Source: CAZZHG01 sp964653655 (GTDB lineage: Bacteria > Bdellovibrionota > FAC87 > UBA2466). From it: a DNA stretch of 50,960 nt. How positions within the stretch are numbered: position 1 is the first letter of the stretch; each line of letters opens with the position of its first letter. Under the pieces are notes generated by a model. That model had not been told where the DNA came from and ran no database searches. It was given only the letters and a program-made list of their open reading frames with translations. Positions 25,424 through 32,971 of the stretch are shown here, piece by piece. The position numbers and the translations under genes were made by a program. The DNA lies in contig CAZZHG010000029.1 of the NCBI GenBank assembly GCA_964653655.1, positions 1 to 50,960 of the forward strand. Reading direction: 5' to 3'.

Positions 25424-27175
25424 ATGACCCTCAGCCAGAGGATTCTAAACGCCCTTGGACTGGGTGCCCTGCGGCGCCTGTTCAGTGAGTTCCGCCCCTA
25501 TCGGGGACGGCTCGGGCTCGTGCTGGCTTTGGGAATCGTCATCGCGGCCATTCAGCCGGTGAGCGTGAAGCTCACTCAAGACATCATCGACGGGCTGAAG
25601 CTCGGCGAGGTTTCGAAGACCCTAAAGTACGTGCCGATTTTTCTCATCGTGCTTTTCGCCATCAACGGGCTTGCGAAATATTTCTACAACACGGTCCGCC
25701 GGTTCATCTCGGAACGGATCGTGGTGAACCTGCGCGACAAGATTTACAACAAGTACCTCGATCTACCGATGCCGGAGCTAGAGCGCCGGCGCTCCGGCGA
25801 GATGCTGGGTAATCTCCAAAACGATTTGGCCCAGATCAGCACCGGCATGGACACGTTGTGCGACGTTCTCCGGGAGCCCTTCACTTTTTTGGGCCTGATC
25901 GCGACCGCTTTCTATTGCGACTGGCGGCTCACGCTCATCACTCTCGGAGCCGCTCCGCTCGTCGTCTTTTTGTTCGATCGGTCCGGCTCCGCGGTGAAGC
26001 GCTACACCCAGAAGAACCTCGCGGAGTTCGCCGACCTGATGTCGCTCAGCCAGGAAACGCTGTCGGGAGCGCGCATCGTGAAGGTGTTTCGGCTGGAAAG
26101 GCTGCTTCTCGTCAAGTTCCGCCACATCCACGAAAAATATTTCAAGACTCTCTGGAAGAGCATCCGCGTTCAGGAGATTTCGACCCCGGCGGTGGAGTTC
26201 ATCGGCGCGCTTCTCATGGCCGGAGTCATTTATTACGGCAGCCAGCGCGCGGCCCAGGGGCTTTTGACGTCGGGGCAACTCATCGCCTTCATCATCGCCA
26301 TCGGCCTTGCGCAGATGCCGATCAAGAAGTTGAACAACGCCTACCTGAAGCTGAAATCGGCGGAAGCCGCGGTCGACCGCGTTTACGGGCTTCTCGAGCT
26401 GCAAGTTCCTCACGGTACGTCCCACGCGGAGAGCGCCCCCGTATTCAACTCCTCTATCCGGTTCGAGGGCGTTTCCCTGAGTTACGGAGAGAAGAACGCG
26501 CTCGACAATGTTTCCTTCGAAGTGAAAAAGGGAGAGGTCATCGCGCTCGTAGGCCCGAGCGGCAGCGGAAAATCCTCTCTGGTCAATTTGCTGCCCCGTC
26601 TTTACGAGGCCACCAAGGGCACCATCACGGTCGACGGCCGCGACACGCGAACGATGTCGCTCGCTTCCCTGCGGTCACTCTTCTCCTTCGTCACCCAAGA
26701 CATTTTTCTCTTTCACGACACCATCTACGAAAATATCCGCTTCGGCCGCCCCGACGCGAGCCGCGAGGAAATCGTGGACGCCGCCCGCCGCGCCCATTGC
26801 CTGGATTTCATCGCGAAGGGTCCGGCGGGTTTCGAGACGGTCATCGGCGATCGGGGGCTTTGCTTGAGCGGAGGCGAGCGCCAAAGGGTCGCCATCGCGC
26901 GCGCGATCCTCTCGGGAGCGCCGTTACTCATTCTCGACGAAGCCACTTCCAGTCTCGACAGCCAGTCCGAGGCTCTCGTTCAGGAGGCGCTCGAAGAGCT
27001 GATGGTGGGTAAAACCACTTTCCTCGTCGCTCACCGTTTCTCGACGATTCAGAAAGCCGATCGCATCTACGTGCTCGAAGCGGGCCGCATCCGGGAATCG
27101 GGAAGCCACGGCGAGCTGCTCGCCAACGCGGGCCTCTATCAGTCGCTGTACAGACGGCAAAGTTTGCCGATCTGA
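25424..27175 (+). CDS. MsbA-like lipid/multidrug ABC exporter (fused permease-ATPase)
   Basis: A 583-residue half-transporter. Six helices fill about residues 25-330 and the ATPase domain follows. Walker A is GPSGSGKS (377-384), the signature is LSGGERQR (481-488), Walker B is LLILDEATS (about 500-508), and a switch His lies in LVAHRFST. Size and order match MsbA and related type IV exporters, which flip lipid A core or other amphiphiles as homodimers. MsbA is the likely role next to glycan-lipid genes, but a drug exporter cannot be excluded. The gene ends seven bases before a long inverted repeat. Confidence 0.88.
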   Translation: MTLSQRILNALGLGALRRLFSEFRPYRGRLGLVLALGIVIAAIQPVSVKLTQDIIDGLKLGEVSKTLKYVPIFLIVLFAINGLAKYFYNTVRRFISERIVVNLRDKIYNKYLDLPMPELERRRSGEMLGNLQNDLAQISTGMDTLCDVLREPFTFLGLIATAFYCDWRLTLITLGAAPLVVFLFDRSGSAVKRYTQKNLAEFADLMSLSQETLSGARIVKVFRLERLLLVKFRHIHEKYFKTLWKSIRVQEISTPAVEFIGALLMAGVIYYGSQRAAQGLLTSGQLIAFIIAIGLAQMPIKKLNNAYLKLKSAEAAVDRVYGLLELQVPHGTSHAESAPVFNSSIRFEGVSLSYGEKNALDNVSFEVKKGEVIALVGPSGSGKSSLVNLLPRLYEATKGTITVDGRDTRTMSLASLRSLFSFVTQDIFLFHDTIYENIRFGRPDASREEIVDAARRAHCLDFIAKGPAGFETVIGDRGLCLSGGERQRVAIARAILSGAPLLILDEATSSLDSQSEALVQEALEELMVGKTTFLVAHRFSTIQKADRIYVLEAGRIRESGSHGELLANAGLYQSLYRRQSLPI

Positions 27176-27182
27176 TTTCCCA

Positions 27183-27272
27183 CACTCATTCTCAGACTCA
27201 TTCTCAGACTCATTCTCGGTTCGAAAAGAACGGGGAAAAGAATGAGATCGAGAATGAGTCTGAGAATGAGTG
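27183..27272. repeat. Long inverted repeat (hairpin family 1, copy B)
   Basis: Arms 27183-27216 and 27239-27272 pair over 34 bases with three mismatches. The 22-base loop contains GTTC/GAAC. The left arm is nearly three tandem copies of the 12-mer ACTCATTCTCAG. The right arm and the six bases after it match copy A at 39 of 40 positions. It lies between the convergent ABC exporter gene and a small unknown gene. Confidence 0.88.
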
Positions 27273-27281
27273 AGGGGCGAA

Positions 27282-27629
27282 TTAGTCTTTGGACTGATCG
27301 TCCGTAGGAGATACCGGGGAGAGGTCCACGCGGAGCAGACCGTCTTTGGGCTGGTACGTAACCACTTTGCCGCTGTTCTGATAGTCGGTCGCGCTGATCA
27401 CGCCGTACATCTTCTTCACGAGCAGCTCATGGCACTCGAGCTCGAGGTCTTCGAGAACACTGGCTCTGAGATGGACCGGAATCTGAGCGGGAGTGGAATC
27501 GAGATAGGCGAGGTATTCTTTGGCTAGCTGCTTCGTGAAGGCGGCGGCGTCGTCGTACGACTTGCTCAGCAAATGCTTCTCGAAGAGCTGGAAGAGCGGG
27601 TCGATATGTTTCTTCTTCGTCGTCTTCAT
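27282..27629 (-). CDS. Hypothetical cytoplasmic protein, 115 residues
   Basis: No family recognised. Starts MKTTKKKHIDPLFQLFEKHL and is mainly amphipathic helix, with repeated acidic clusters (LEDLELECHELL) and an acidic tail (SPTDDQSKD). No signal or membrane segment. The ATG at 27629 is used; a TTG four codons upstream is an alternative. It converges on the ABC exporter gene, with hairpin copy B between them. The AAFTKQLAKEYLAYLD segment could be a protein-interaction helix. Confidence 0.55.
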   Translation of the reverse strand: MKTTKKKHIDPLFQLFEKHLLSKSYDDAAAFTKQLAKEYLAYLDSTPAQIPVHLRASVLEDLELECHELLVKKMYGVISATDYQNSGKVVTYQPKDGLLRVDLSPVSPTDDQSKD

Positions 27630-27961
27630 GGGAGTCGGCAAAAGCTCCAGCTACCGCCGATTCCCTGGCGACTCTGCCCGCATCCTGCGGCCAGTGACTG
27701 TCTTCACATAACGTAACGGCCCCCGAGGGCAGTCCCTTTAGATTCGCTTTATGGAATGTGTTTCACAGTTGAACAACATAAAGCGTTGAAATTGCATCCA
27801 TAAGTGGCTCAACGCATGATCGGGTGAAAACTATTGCGCGTTATGCTCCGGTCCCTGCCTAATTAAGTAACTGGAATCAAAGGCTAAAACTGGACGAAGA
27901 CTGGCAATGGGCTTGCAATTCTAATCCATGAATTCGGAGCTTTAGGCTCAAAGGTTTCAGC
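27630..27961. other. 332-base intergenic region with an inverted repeat
   Basis: Lies between divergent genes. It is AT-richer than its surroundings. GCGTTGA (27783-27789) and TCAACGC (27809-27815) form a seven-base inverted repeat 19 bases apart, a possible operator. No gene or confident promoter is seen. Confidence 0.35.
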
Positions 27962-28477
27962 GTGGGTGTATACAGCATGTACTCGGCCTTGGAAAAACTT
28001 GGGTCCCGCTTAGCCAGTCTGGGCGTTGCCTTGGCCGTGCTACTCGCGGTTACCGCCTGCGGGAAGAAGTGCCAGCCCCCCGTGACCCAGAAGTTCCAGA
28101 CGCTCTCCGAGACCCAATGGCGGCTGGTCGAGACCAGCGATACCTCGGTCAAGAACCTGGACCGGTTCAATTTCCTCATCTACAACTTCGCGCGCAATTT
28201 CTCGGGAAATATCCAGCAGGTACGGTTCAACGACCTGTTCGAGACCCCGTTCAAAACCTTCAACTGGAACATCAATCCGGATACGCAACAGCTCGTAATC
28301 CGCTATCAGGACATCGCGCCTCCGACCGACGGAAGCGCCGCCCGTCAGGGCGCCACCGACTCCCTCTATAGTTACGACCTCAACCGTGAGCTCGAGCTCT
28401 ACGACCAACGCGGCAACTACTACCGCTTCGTCCCCTTCACGGGCGTCGTGGACCCCGACAGCACCTGCACGTTCTAG
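27962..28477 (+). CDS. Hypothetical lipoprotein, 171 residues
   Basis: Starts at GTG 27962, with AAAGG seven bases upstream; an ATG at 27977 lacks a ribosome site. The signal peptide ends in a good lipobox, VTAC. The mature part starts GKKCQPPVTQKFQTLSE and continues with strand-rich sequence (NFLIYNFARNFSGNIQQVRF, QQLVIRYQDI) and two further Cys, including one near the C-terminus (CTF end). I do not recognise the family. Probable membrane-anchored periplasmic protein of lipocalin-like or beta-sandwich type. A short hairpin follows the stop. Confidence 0.65.
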   Translation: MGVYSMYSALEKLGSRLASLGVALAVLLAVTACGKKCQPPVTQKFQTLSETQWRLVETSDTSVKNLDRFNFLIYNFARNFSGNIQQVRFNDLFETPFKTFNWNINPDTQQLVIRYQDIAPPTDGSAARQGATDSLYSYDLNRELELYDQRGNYYRFVPFTGVVDPDSTCTF

Positions 28478-28478
28478 C

Positions 28479-28501
28479 TCCGGGCGTTATTTTTTCCCGG
28501 A
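28479..28501 (+). terminator. Weak candidate terminator after the lipoprotein gene
   Basis: TCCGGG and CCCGGA form six pairs around an 11-base loop that itself holds six T; no T run follows the stem. Low confidence. Confidence 0.3.
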
Positions 28502-28578
28502 ATCCTTCCCGTAGCCTTTACTTTTATGCGGGAGATCCTAGACTGAGGCGTGGCATAAGTGTGGGGAAGGAGAATCCC

Positions 28579-29007
28579 GTGGTGACCCATAAGTTGACTG
28601 AAGATTTGAAGAAGTTGGCCAATTCCCAGGTAGTCGTTCCGCTCACCAAGCAGCTGAACGTTTACGAAAAGAAGGCCCGCGGCCTCGTGAAGGAGTTCGA
28701 TCTTCGCACTCAGGACGCGCGCGAAAAGGGCAAAGCCCGTTTCGACGAGCTTCTGGTGCAGCTCAAAAAGACCCGCTCCGAGGTAGAGACCAAGGTCCGC
28801 GCCCTCGTGGAAGAGGAAAGCAAGCGGCTGAACGGCCGGATCACGGAGCTCTTCGAGACGCTTCGCGCGGTTGCTCAGACGGAAAGCCCCGCTCCCGAGA
28901 AGCAGGCGGCTCCCAAAACCACGAAGCGCAAGAAGTCGACGGGCGCCCGCAAATCCACCAAGAAATCCACCCGCGCGTCCGCCAATGACACTGCGACGAC
29001 TCACTGA
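28579..29007 (+). CDS. Phasin-like coiled-coil protein with basic histone-like tail
   Basis: A 142-residue protein. AAGGAG at 28567-28572 selects GTG 28579 (or 28582). Residues 1-105 are continuous charged amphipathic helix (LTEDLKKLANSQVVVPLTKQ, RFDELLVQLKKTRSEVETKV), like phasins that coat PHA granules. The last ~35 residues are Lys/Thr/Ala/Arg-rich, with KKST and RKST repeats resembling the DNA-binding tails of PhaF-type phasins and histone-H1-like proteins. No PHA genes are in the window, so granule binding is unproven; DNA or envelope association is also possible. The next gene starts inside this one (23-base overlap). Confidence 0.6.
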   Translation: MVTHKLTEDLKKLANSQVVVPLTKQLNVYEKKARGLVKEFDLRTQDAREKGKARFDELLVQLKKTRSEVETKVRALVEEESKRLNGRITELFETLRAVAQTESPAPEKQAAPKTTKRKKSTGARKSTKKSTRASANDTATTH

Positions 29008-29557
29008 GATTTTTCTGCTGGTTGGGCTCGGGCTCGGAAGCTTTGCTTTCGCGTCCGAGCCGCTAGCGGATGGGGCTCGCATTCCGAAGGCGAAGCTCAC
29101 TTCCTATAAAGGTAAGACCCTCGAGCTCACCAAATACGCCGCCGAAAACGGAAAGAAGAATCTTCTTATCGTTTTCTTCCGCACGGGCACCTGTAATGTT
29201 TGCGTGACTCAGCTGAGAGATGTCGCCACCCACTACGACGAAATTTCCTCGAACAATACGGCCGTGCTGGCCCTCAGCCTCGATGACGCGATCGTCATGG
29301 CTCGTACGGGTGACATGATCGAAAACAAGTTTCCGTTGCTGCTCGATCCGGACGGAAAGACGGTGAAGGAGTTCGGGGTTTTCAACCCGGACGAAAAACT
29401 GTCGCGGCCGTCCATTTATCTCGTCGGGCCCGATCAGAAGGTCCTCTATCATTACGTGGGCAAGTCCCTTGCGGATCGCCCTCCGTTTCAGGAAGTGCTG
29501 GAAGTGGTCCGCCATTATTCCGGCGGGCTCGCCAAAGCCAAGAAGGCGGGTTCCTGA
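28985..29557 (+). CDS. Exported thioredoxin-fold (AhpC/TSA-type) protein
   Basis: A 190-residue protein with a signal peptide (MTLRRLTEIFLLVGLGLGSF, cleavage after FAFA). The thioredoxin-like core has VFFRTGTCNVCVTQLRDV, with a CxxC pair (CNVC) at the position of the peroxiredoxin active site. It is followed by LDPDGKTVKEFGVF and RPSIYLVGPDQKVLYHYVG, both standard AhpC/TSA strands. It is likely a periplasmic thiol oxidoreductase or peroxiredoxin-like protein. The ATG at 28985 lies within the phasin-like gene in another frame. RibF starts five bases after its stop, so these genes probably form an operon through GlmU. Confidence 0.75.
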   Translation: MTLRRLTEIFLLVGLGLGSFAFASEPLADGARIPKAKLTSYKGKTLELTKYAAENGKKNLLIVFFRTGTCNVCVTQLRDVATHYDEISSNNTAVLALSLDDAIVMARTGDMIENKFPLLLDPDGKTVKEFGVFNPDEKLSRPSIYLVGPDQKVLYHYVGKSLADRPPFQEVLEVVRHYSGGLAKAKKAGS

Positions 29558-29562
29558 TCCCC

Positions 29563-30507
29563 ATGCAGGTCTTTCACGGTCTTTCTGAAGTGCCTCGGGC
29601 TTCGGGCCCCCGCGCGCTGGCCATCGGAAATTTCGACGGCATTCATCTCGGGCACCGCTCTCTGTTGAAAGCGCTTTCCGCCTACGCCCATCAGACCGGA
29701 CGCAAGGCTTCCGTGCTGACGTTTCATCCGCATCCGGTCGAAGTGTTGAATCCCTCCAAGAAGATCGAGCGGCTCACTTCCACCGAAGAAAAACTCGCGG
29801 AGCTGGAATCTCTCGGCGTCGAGCTCGTGCTCGTCGAAAAGTTCAGCCCCGAAATAGCCAATCTAGATCCGGATGTGTTTTTCCGCCGCTTCATTCAAGA
29901 GGGACTCGGCGCGGACGCGGTTTTCGTCGGGTTCAACTTTCATTTCGGAAAGGGCCGCGCGGGCAACCCCGCGGTCCTGGAGAAGCTTTGCGGGGAATCC
30001 GGCGTCCGCCTTCACGTGGAACCGCCGTTCGCCATCGACGGCGTCCGGGTTTCGAGCTCGGCGATCCGCGAGGCGTTGCGGCAAGGGGAACTGCAGGACG
30101 CGAACCGCATGCTCGGCCGTCCCTATAATGTCCGCGGCACGGTCATCCGGGGCGCGGGACGGGGCCGCACGATCGGGTTTCCCACGGCGAACCTTCGCTT
30201 TCCGGCCGGAAAACTCCTGCCTAAGTCCGGGGTCTACGTGACCGAGACCGTCTGGCAGCGCCAGGCCTTCGCCTCGGTCGCCAACATCGGCTCCCGCCCG
30301 ACGGTCGACAAAGAGGGGGCCCCGCTCTCCGTGGAAGTCCACCTTCTGGATTTTCAATCCTCGCTGTACGATGAAGCATTGGAGCTGCGGTTTCTGGAAC
30401 GGATTCGGGACGAGAAGAAGTTCGCCTCCGTGGACGAGTTGAAGCAGCAGATCGCCCGGGACGCGCAGTACGCCGGAGAGGCCGCCCGTAAAAGGATGAC
30501 ACCATGA
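29563..30507 (+). CDS. ribF: Bifunctional riboflavin kinase / FAD synthetase
   Basis: Converts riboflavin to FMN and then FAD in the cytoplasm. The N-terminal nucleotidyltransferase domain shows IGNFDGIHLGH (21-31), and a VSSSAIREAL motif follows near 165. The C-terminal flavokinase domain has GRGRTIGFPTAN near 197-208 and a late DLKQQI-type end. Length of 314 is standard for the fused bacterial enzyme. It starts five bases after the exported thioredoxin-fold gene and its last bases overlap the glmU start (ATGA), showing translational coupling. Confidence 0.95.
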   Translation: MQVFHGLSEVPRASGPRALAIGNFDGIHLGHRSLLKALSAYAHQTGRKASVLTFHPHPVEVLNPSKKIERLTSTEEKLAELESLGVELVLVEKFSPEIANLDPDVFFRRFIQEGLGADAVFVGFNFHFGKGRAGNPAVLEKLCGESGVRLHVEPPFAIDGVRVSSSAIREALRQGELQDANRMLGRPYNVRGTVIRGAGRGRTIGFPTANLRFPAGKLLPKSGVYVTETVWQRQAFASVANIGSRPTVDKEGAPLSVEVHLLDFQSSLYDEALELRFLERIRDEKKFASVDELKQQIARDAQYAGEAARKRMTP

Positions 30508-31907
30508 GCGACGCCAAACCCCACGTTTTGATCCTCGCCGCCGGAAAAGGGAAGCGGATGCACTCGGAGCTTCCGAAGGTGCTTCATCCGGTTCTCTACC
30601 GCCCCATGCTCCACTGGGTGCTCGATCTCGCCCTCGGCATTCCCCACGAGACGGTTTCCGTCGTGGTCGGCCATGGCGAAAAGGAAGTCCGCGAAGCCTG
30701 CGCGGAGTTTGAAGGAATTCAATTTCTGCACCAGAAGAATCAGCTCGGCACCGGAGACGCGGTCCGCACCGCGGAGCCTTCGCTTGCCGGGAAAGAAGGC
30801 TCGCTCATCGTTCTTTCGGGCGACGTGATCCTTCTTACGAAGGCCACGATGGAACAGCTTCTGGAAAAGCACACCCGCCGCAAGGCCGGCTGCACGCTGG
30901 TTACCGCGAAAGTCGCTCAGCCCAAGGGGTACGGCCGAATCCTGCGCGGAGACGACGGCAAGATGTTCGGCATCCGCGAGGAAGGCGACTGCTCCGAAGA
31001 AGAGCGGGCCATCAATGAAGTTAACGCCGGCATCTACTGCTTCGACATGAAGAAGCTGTTCGCCGCGCTCGAGAAAGTAGGCACCCGCAATAAACAGGGC
31101 GAGTACTACCTCACTGACGTCATCGAGATCCTGAACAAGGAGAAGGCGGGCCTTGCGACCGTGCGGCTGGAAGATCCCCGCGACATGACGGGCATCAACG
31201 ACCGCGCCGCGGTCGCCGAAGTGGAAGGCATCTTACAGTCCCGGGTGAACCACGCCTTCATGATGAACGGCGTGCGCCTCCAAAACCCGTCCTCGATTTT
31301 TATCGATCCCAAGTGCCGCATCGAAAAGGATGTCGTCATCGAGCAGGGCTGCTACCTGGTGAAGTCCGTGATCGAGGCGGGAGTCGTGATTGAGAGCCAT
31401 AGCCGCATCGTGAACTCCGTCATCGGAGCCGGAACCCACATCAAGCAAGGCTCCTACGTCACCGACAGCCAAGTGGGAGCCGACTGCGCGGTCGGGCCGT
31501 ACGCCCACTTCCGCCCGGGCACGCGCCTGGAGAAGGACGTGAAGATCGGCAACTTCGTGGAAGTGAAAAAGAGCCTGATGCGCGAAGGATCCAAGGCCTC
31601 GCATCTGAGCTACATCGGGGACGCCGACATCGGAAAGAACTCGAACCTCGGCTGCGGCTTCATTACCTGCAACTTCGACGGCGGGCCGACGAAACACAAA
31701 ACGGTCATCGAGGAAAACGTCTTCGTCGGCAGCGATTCGCAAATGGTGGCGCCGGTCACTGTCGGAGCGAACTCTTATGTCGCTTCCGGAACGACCGTGA
31801 CGCGCAATGTTCCTCCGGATTCCCTCGCCATCGCCCGCACCAAGATGGAAGTGAAAGAGGGCGCCGCGTCCCGTTTACGTCGCAAAATCAAATCCAAGAC
31901 TGAGTAA
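30504..31907 (+). CDS. glmU: Bifunctional UDP-N-acetylglucosamine pyrophosphorylase / glucosamine-1-phosphate acetyltransferase
   Basis: Makes UDP-GlcNAc for peptidoglycan and lipopolysaccharide. The N-terminal uridyltransferase begins LILAAGKGKRM (9-19), with ELPKVLHP next and the GTGDAV motif near 80. The C-terminal left-handed beta helix shows hexapeptides (IEAGVVIESHSRIVNSVIGAG) and the acetyltransferase residues in AHFRPGTRLEKD, KASHLSYIGDADIG and CNFDGGPTKHKT. Length of 467 is typical. It overlaps ribF by four bases. Its product feeds the WecA-type enzyme encoded upstream in the window. Confidence 0.96.
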   Translation: MSDAKPHVLILAAGKGKRMHSELPKVLHPVLYRPMLHWVLDLALGIPHETVSVVVGHGEKEVREACAEFEGIQFLHQKNQLGTGDAVRTAEPSLAGKEGSLIVLSGDVILLTKATMEQLLEKHTRRKAGCTLVTAKVAQPKGYGRILRGDDGKMFGIREEGDCSEEERAINEVNAGIYCFDMKKLFAALEKVGTRNKQGEYYLTDVIEILNKEKAGLATVRLEDPRDMTGINDRAAVAEVEGILQSRVNHAFMMNGVRLQNPSSIFIDPKCRIEKDVVIEQGCYLVKSVIEAGVVIESHSRIVNSVIGAGTHIKQGSYVTDSQVGADCAVGPYAHFRPGTRLEKDVKIGNFVEVKKSLMREGSKASHLSYIGDADIGKNSNLGCGFITCNFDGGPTKHKTVIEENVFVGSDSQMVAPVTVGANSYVASGTTVTRNVPPDSLAIARTKMEVKEGAASRLRRKIKSKTE

Positions 31908-32056
31908 TTTCTGGTCAGGGGGTGTTAGCCCCGTGACGCGCAAGCCGAATGCCATGAGCCGTTTTGGCCTTGGGATTCGCTAGCATGGGTGTGACCAATT
32001 GCGTTGGTCCTTAAGTGCCCTAAAGTAAAGTCTTGGTGCGCCCGAAAAACTAACGA

Positions 32057-32062
32057 TATAAT
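32057..32062 (+). promoter_or_regulatory. Candidate promoter of the type IV pilin gene
   Basis: Perfect TATAAT with TTGGTG at 32033-32038 (18-base spacing) as partial -35. It predicts a start near 32069 and a ~100-base leader. I searched the upstream region for a sigma-54 GG-N10-GC pair and found only pairs with spacing off by one. Confidence 0.45.
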
Positions 32063-32167
32063 TATGGGTACAGCACGTAAGCGGCTTCGTTTCGATACTT
32101 ACATAATCAACGCAAAATTTTTTTGGTTAGCCTGTTTGCCCACCTAATTCCGGGGAGGAAACGTTCT

Positions 32168-32833
32168 ATGGCACGTTTGATAAAGAAAGCTAAGCAGTAC
32201 GGTTTCACACTAGTGGAACTTCTGATCGTGGTCGCCATCATCGGCGTACTTTCCACGATCGGAATCCCGAGCTTCCGCCGCATGGTGCAGAAGTCGAAAA
32301 AGTCCGAAGCGAAGGTCAACCTGGGTGGTCTTTACACCGCCGAGCAAGCCTTCTTCTCGGAATACGGCGCGTTCGGTAACAACATCACGAAAATCGGGTT
32401 CACCGTGGACGGTAACCCGGCGAACTTGATGTACCGGGTGGGCTTCTTCTCCGCTGCGAACTGCACCGGACAAGGCGCGATTCTCCCGGCGACCGCGGCT
32501 GCGACCGACGTACTTGGCAAGGCCATCCAACAGGCCTTCCCCCAGTACTACGCCGGTTTCGCGGCGGCCAACACGACCGCGGGTAACAACGTGATCGCGG
32601 GCCAAGGTTGCACGATCAACCCGGCTCTGAACACGGTGTGGACCGCTGGCGGTGGCCAGGTAAACAACGTTTACTCGGATCCGGCCGGTTCGGACTCGAA
32701 CAAGTTCATCGCGATGGCGTTCGGCGTAATCGCCCCCGGAGTGAGCAAGACTGCTCCCGCCGCGGCCGAGACCGATGCCTGGGGCGTGAACGAAGCCCGG
32801 CTGATGTCCAATATTCGCGACGGCGTTCGCTAA
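32168..32833 (+). CDS. pilA: Type IV major pilin-like prepilin
   Basis: A 221-residue prepilin. The leader MARLIKKAKQYG is followed by FTLVELLIVVAIIGVLSTIG. Cleavage after Gly12 gives N-terminal Phe and Glu at mature position 5, as needed for assembly. The helix continues into FRRMVQKSKKSEAKVNL and the GLYTAEQAFFSEYG segment I associate with deltaproteobacterial and Bdellovibrio pilins. Two cysteines (NCTG, GCTI) may form the disulfide of the globular head. GGAGG sits 12-13 bases upstream of the ATG at 32168. It is followed by a strong terminator and faces a PilR-like regulator gene. Minor pilin or pseudopilin status cannot be excluded. Confidence 0.85.
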   Translation: MARLIKKAKQYGFTLVELLIVVAIIGVLSTIGIPSFRRMVQKSKKSEAKVNLGGLYTAEQAFFSEYGAFGNNITKIGFTVDGNPANLMYRVGFFSAANCTGQGAILPATAAATDVLGKAIQQAFPQYYAGFAAANTTAGNNVIAGQGCTINPALNTVWTAGGGQVNNVYSDPAGSDSNKFIAMAFGVIAPGVSKTAPAAAETDAWGVNEARLMSNIRDGVR

Positions 32834-32861
32834 GAACCCTCGCACAAGTTCAAACATAGAT

Positions 32862-32897
32862 ACGGGCGGTACCCTTTCGGGTACCGCCCGTTCTATT
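32862..32897. terminator. Strong terminator between pilin and regulator genes
   Basis: ACGGGCGGTACCC and GGGTACCGCCCGT make 13 perfect pairs around TTTC, followed by TCTATTT. It may act on both convergent genes. Confidence 0.85.
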
Positions 32898-32971
32898 TGG
32901 GGGGGTAGGGGACCAAGCTTTTACTTAACGATCAACGTTAACTTCAGCCGTTGCCGGCAGCCTGCAGCGGT

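Noticed and set aside
21980..27278. The two long palindromes as ends of one composite transposon
   Set aside because: The DNA between them encodes ordinary cellular genes with no transposase, and no target duplications were seen.
31960..32020. Sigma-54 promoter before pilA
   Set aside because: GG and GC pairs occur but their spacing is 9 or 11, not 10, bases; the TATAAT at 32057 is a better candidate.
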